49,905 nt of DNA from Paulinella micropora (Eukaryota; Cercozoa; Imbricatea; Euglyphida): assembly GCA_009731375.1 (NCBI GenBank), contig BJOX01000089.1, forward strand, positions 526,785-576,689, read 5' to 3'. This document shows positions 46,218 through 49,905 of the stretch, piece by piece. Below the pieces are notes generated by a model that saw only the letters and a list, made by a program, of their open reading frames with translations, was not told where the DNA came from and searched no databases. A program made the position numbers and the translations under genes. The stretch's first letter is position 1. The number at the start of each line of letters is the position of its first letter.

Positions 46218-46263
<46 letters not shown>
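46118..46263. repeat. (CTA)n array
   Basis: About 48 units of ACT with ACC interruptions. Confidence 0.97.
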
Positions 46264-46269
<6 letters not shown>

Positions 46270-46289
46270 CACTCTACTTGAAGTCCTTC

Positions 46290-46505
46290 CCGATGTTACG
46301 TTACGTTATGTTACGTTATGTTATGTTATGTAACGTTATGTTACCTTATCTTACCTTATGTTACGTTACGTTACATTGAGTTACGTTACGTTACGTTATG
46401 TTAAGTTATGTTAATTATGCTATGTTATGCTATGTTATGTTGTGTCATGTTATGTCATGTCATTATATGTTGTGTAATTTCATGTTACGTTATATTATGT
46501 TTATT
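46290..46505. repeat. (TTACG)n and (TTATG)n arrays
   Basis: Pentamers alternating between CGTTA and TGTTA types, decaying toward the first exon of the next gene. Confidence 0.9.
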
Positions 46506-46526
46506 TTGGTGTGTTATGTTGTGTAG

Positions 46527-49560
<3,034 letters not shown>

Positions 49561-49740
49561 GTAAGTAAGTGAGCGAGTGAGTGAGTGAGTGAGTAAATCA
49601 GTAAGTCAGTAAGTAAGTCAGTAAGTCAATAAGTAAGTAAGTAAGTAAGCAAGTACGTGTGCTGCGCAATGACTGTGCTGTCCTCTTCCCACACGGCGTA
49701 ACCATTGGTCAGGGAGTGAGTGAGGAAGTAAGGAAGTATT
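49561..49740 (+). repeat. (GTAA/GTGA)n array with a relic exon copy
   Basis: The intron starts GTAAGTAAGTGAGCGAGTGAG and continues as GTAA/GTCA/GTGA units. Bases 49658-49702 are a diverged copy of the end of the preceding exon (49511-49555). Confidence 0.85.
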
Positions 49741-49758
49741 TCTGTATATCTGTTCACG

Positions 49759-49905
<147 letters not shown>

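Overview
The window is nuclear DNA from a eukaryote, most likely a microbial one (an alga or other protist). Reasons: spliceosomal GT-AG introns, a membrane-bound hybrid histidine kinase containing an intron, a MYND zinc-finger gene, Ty3/gypsy LTR retrotransposons, and a very high load of simple repeats. There are five blocks of N, three of them beside long homopolymers (26.6, 44.0 and 47.7 kb), so local assembly order is uncertain there. I cannot name the species.

Layout. 1-6.8 kb: the 3' part of a Ty3/gypsy element (element 1) with an almost intact Pol frame, followed by spacer, an (AAT)n array and a probable 3' LTR start. 7.6-10.0 kb (minus strand): a multi-pass sensor hybrid histidine kinase with one well-supported intron. 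10.96-13.38 kb (plus): a MYND zinc-finger gene whose introns consist largely of microsatellite, followed by a short telomere-like tract. 14.7-30.7 kb: a complete 16-kb LTR retrotransposon (element 2) with two 380/382-bp LTRs, a 4-bp target duplication, a primer-binding site and a polypurine tract. It encodes a Gag-like region with a CCCH finger, a protease, RT, RNase H and integrase, and an extra third coding region that begins with a membrane segment. Many frames in it are broken. 30.8-34.7 kb: AT-rich DNA with relics, including a minus-strand LTR end and a gag-like gene.

34.7-43.4 kb is the most unusual part. A perfect palindrome with core AAGGTATACCTT recurs about 35 times in clusters around a block of minus-strand genes: a DOT1-like methyltransferase, a SAP-like/basic protein, a basic-tail exon and an unrecognised exon. 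An exact 40-bp inverted pair flanks this block, and next to it lie a roughly 370-bp foldback hairpin and several copies of a 673-bp unit embedded in (GA)n.

44.2-49.9 kb: a satellite whose unit changes step by step over 1.4 kb, then a second plus-strand gene. Six exons of that gene join in phase, and its introns are again largely tetranucleotide arrays. The two retroelements share an unusually long protease-RT linker and a conserved C-terminal Pol module after the GPY/F region. The two repeat-intron genes suggest that tandem repeats in this genome start at 5' splice sites.
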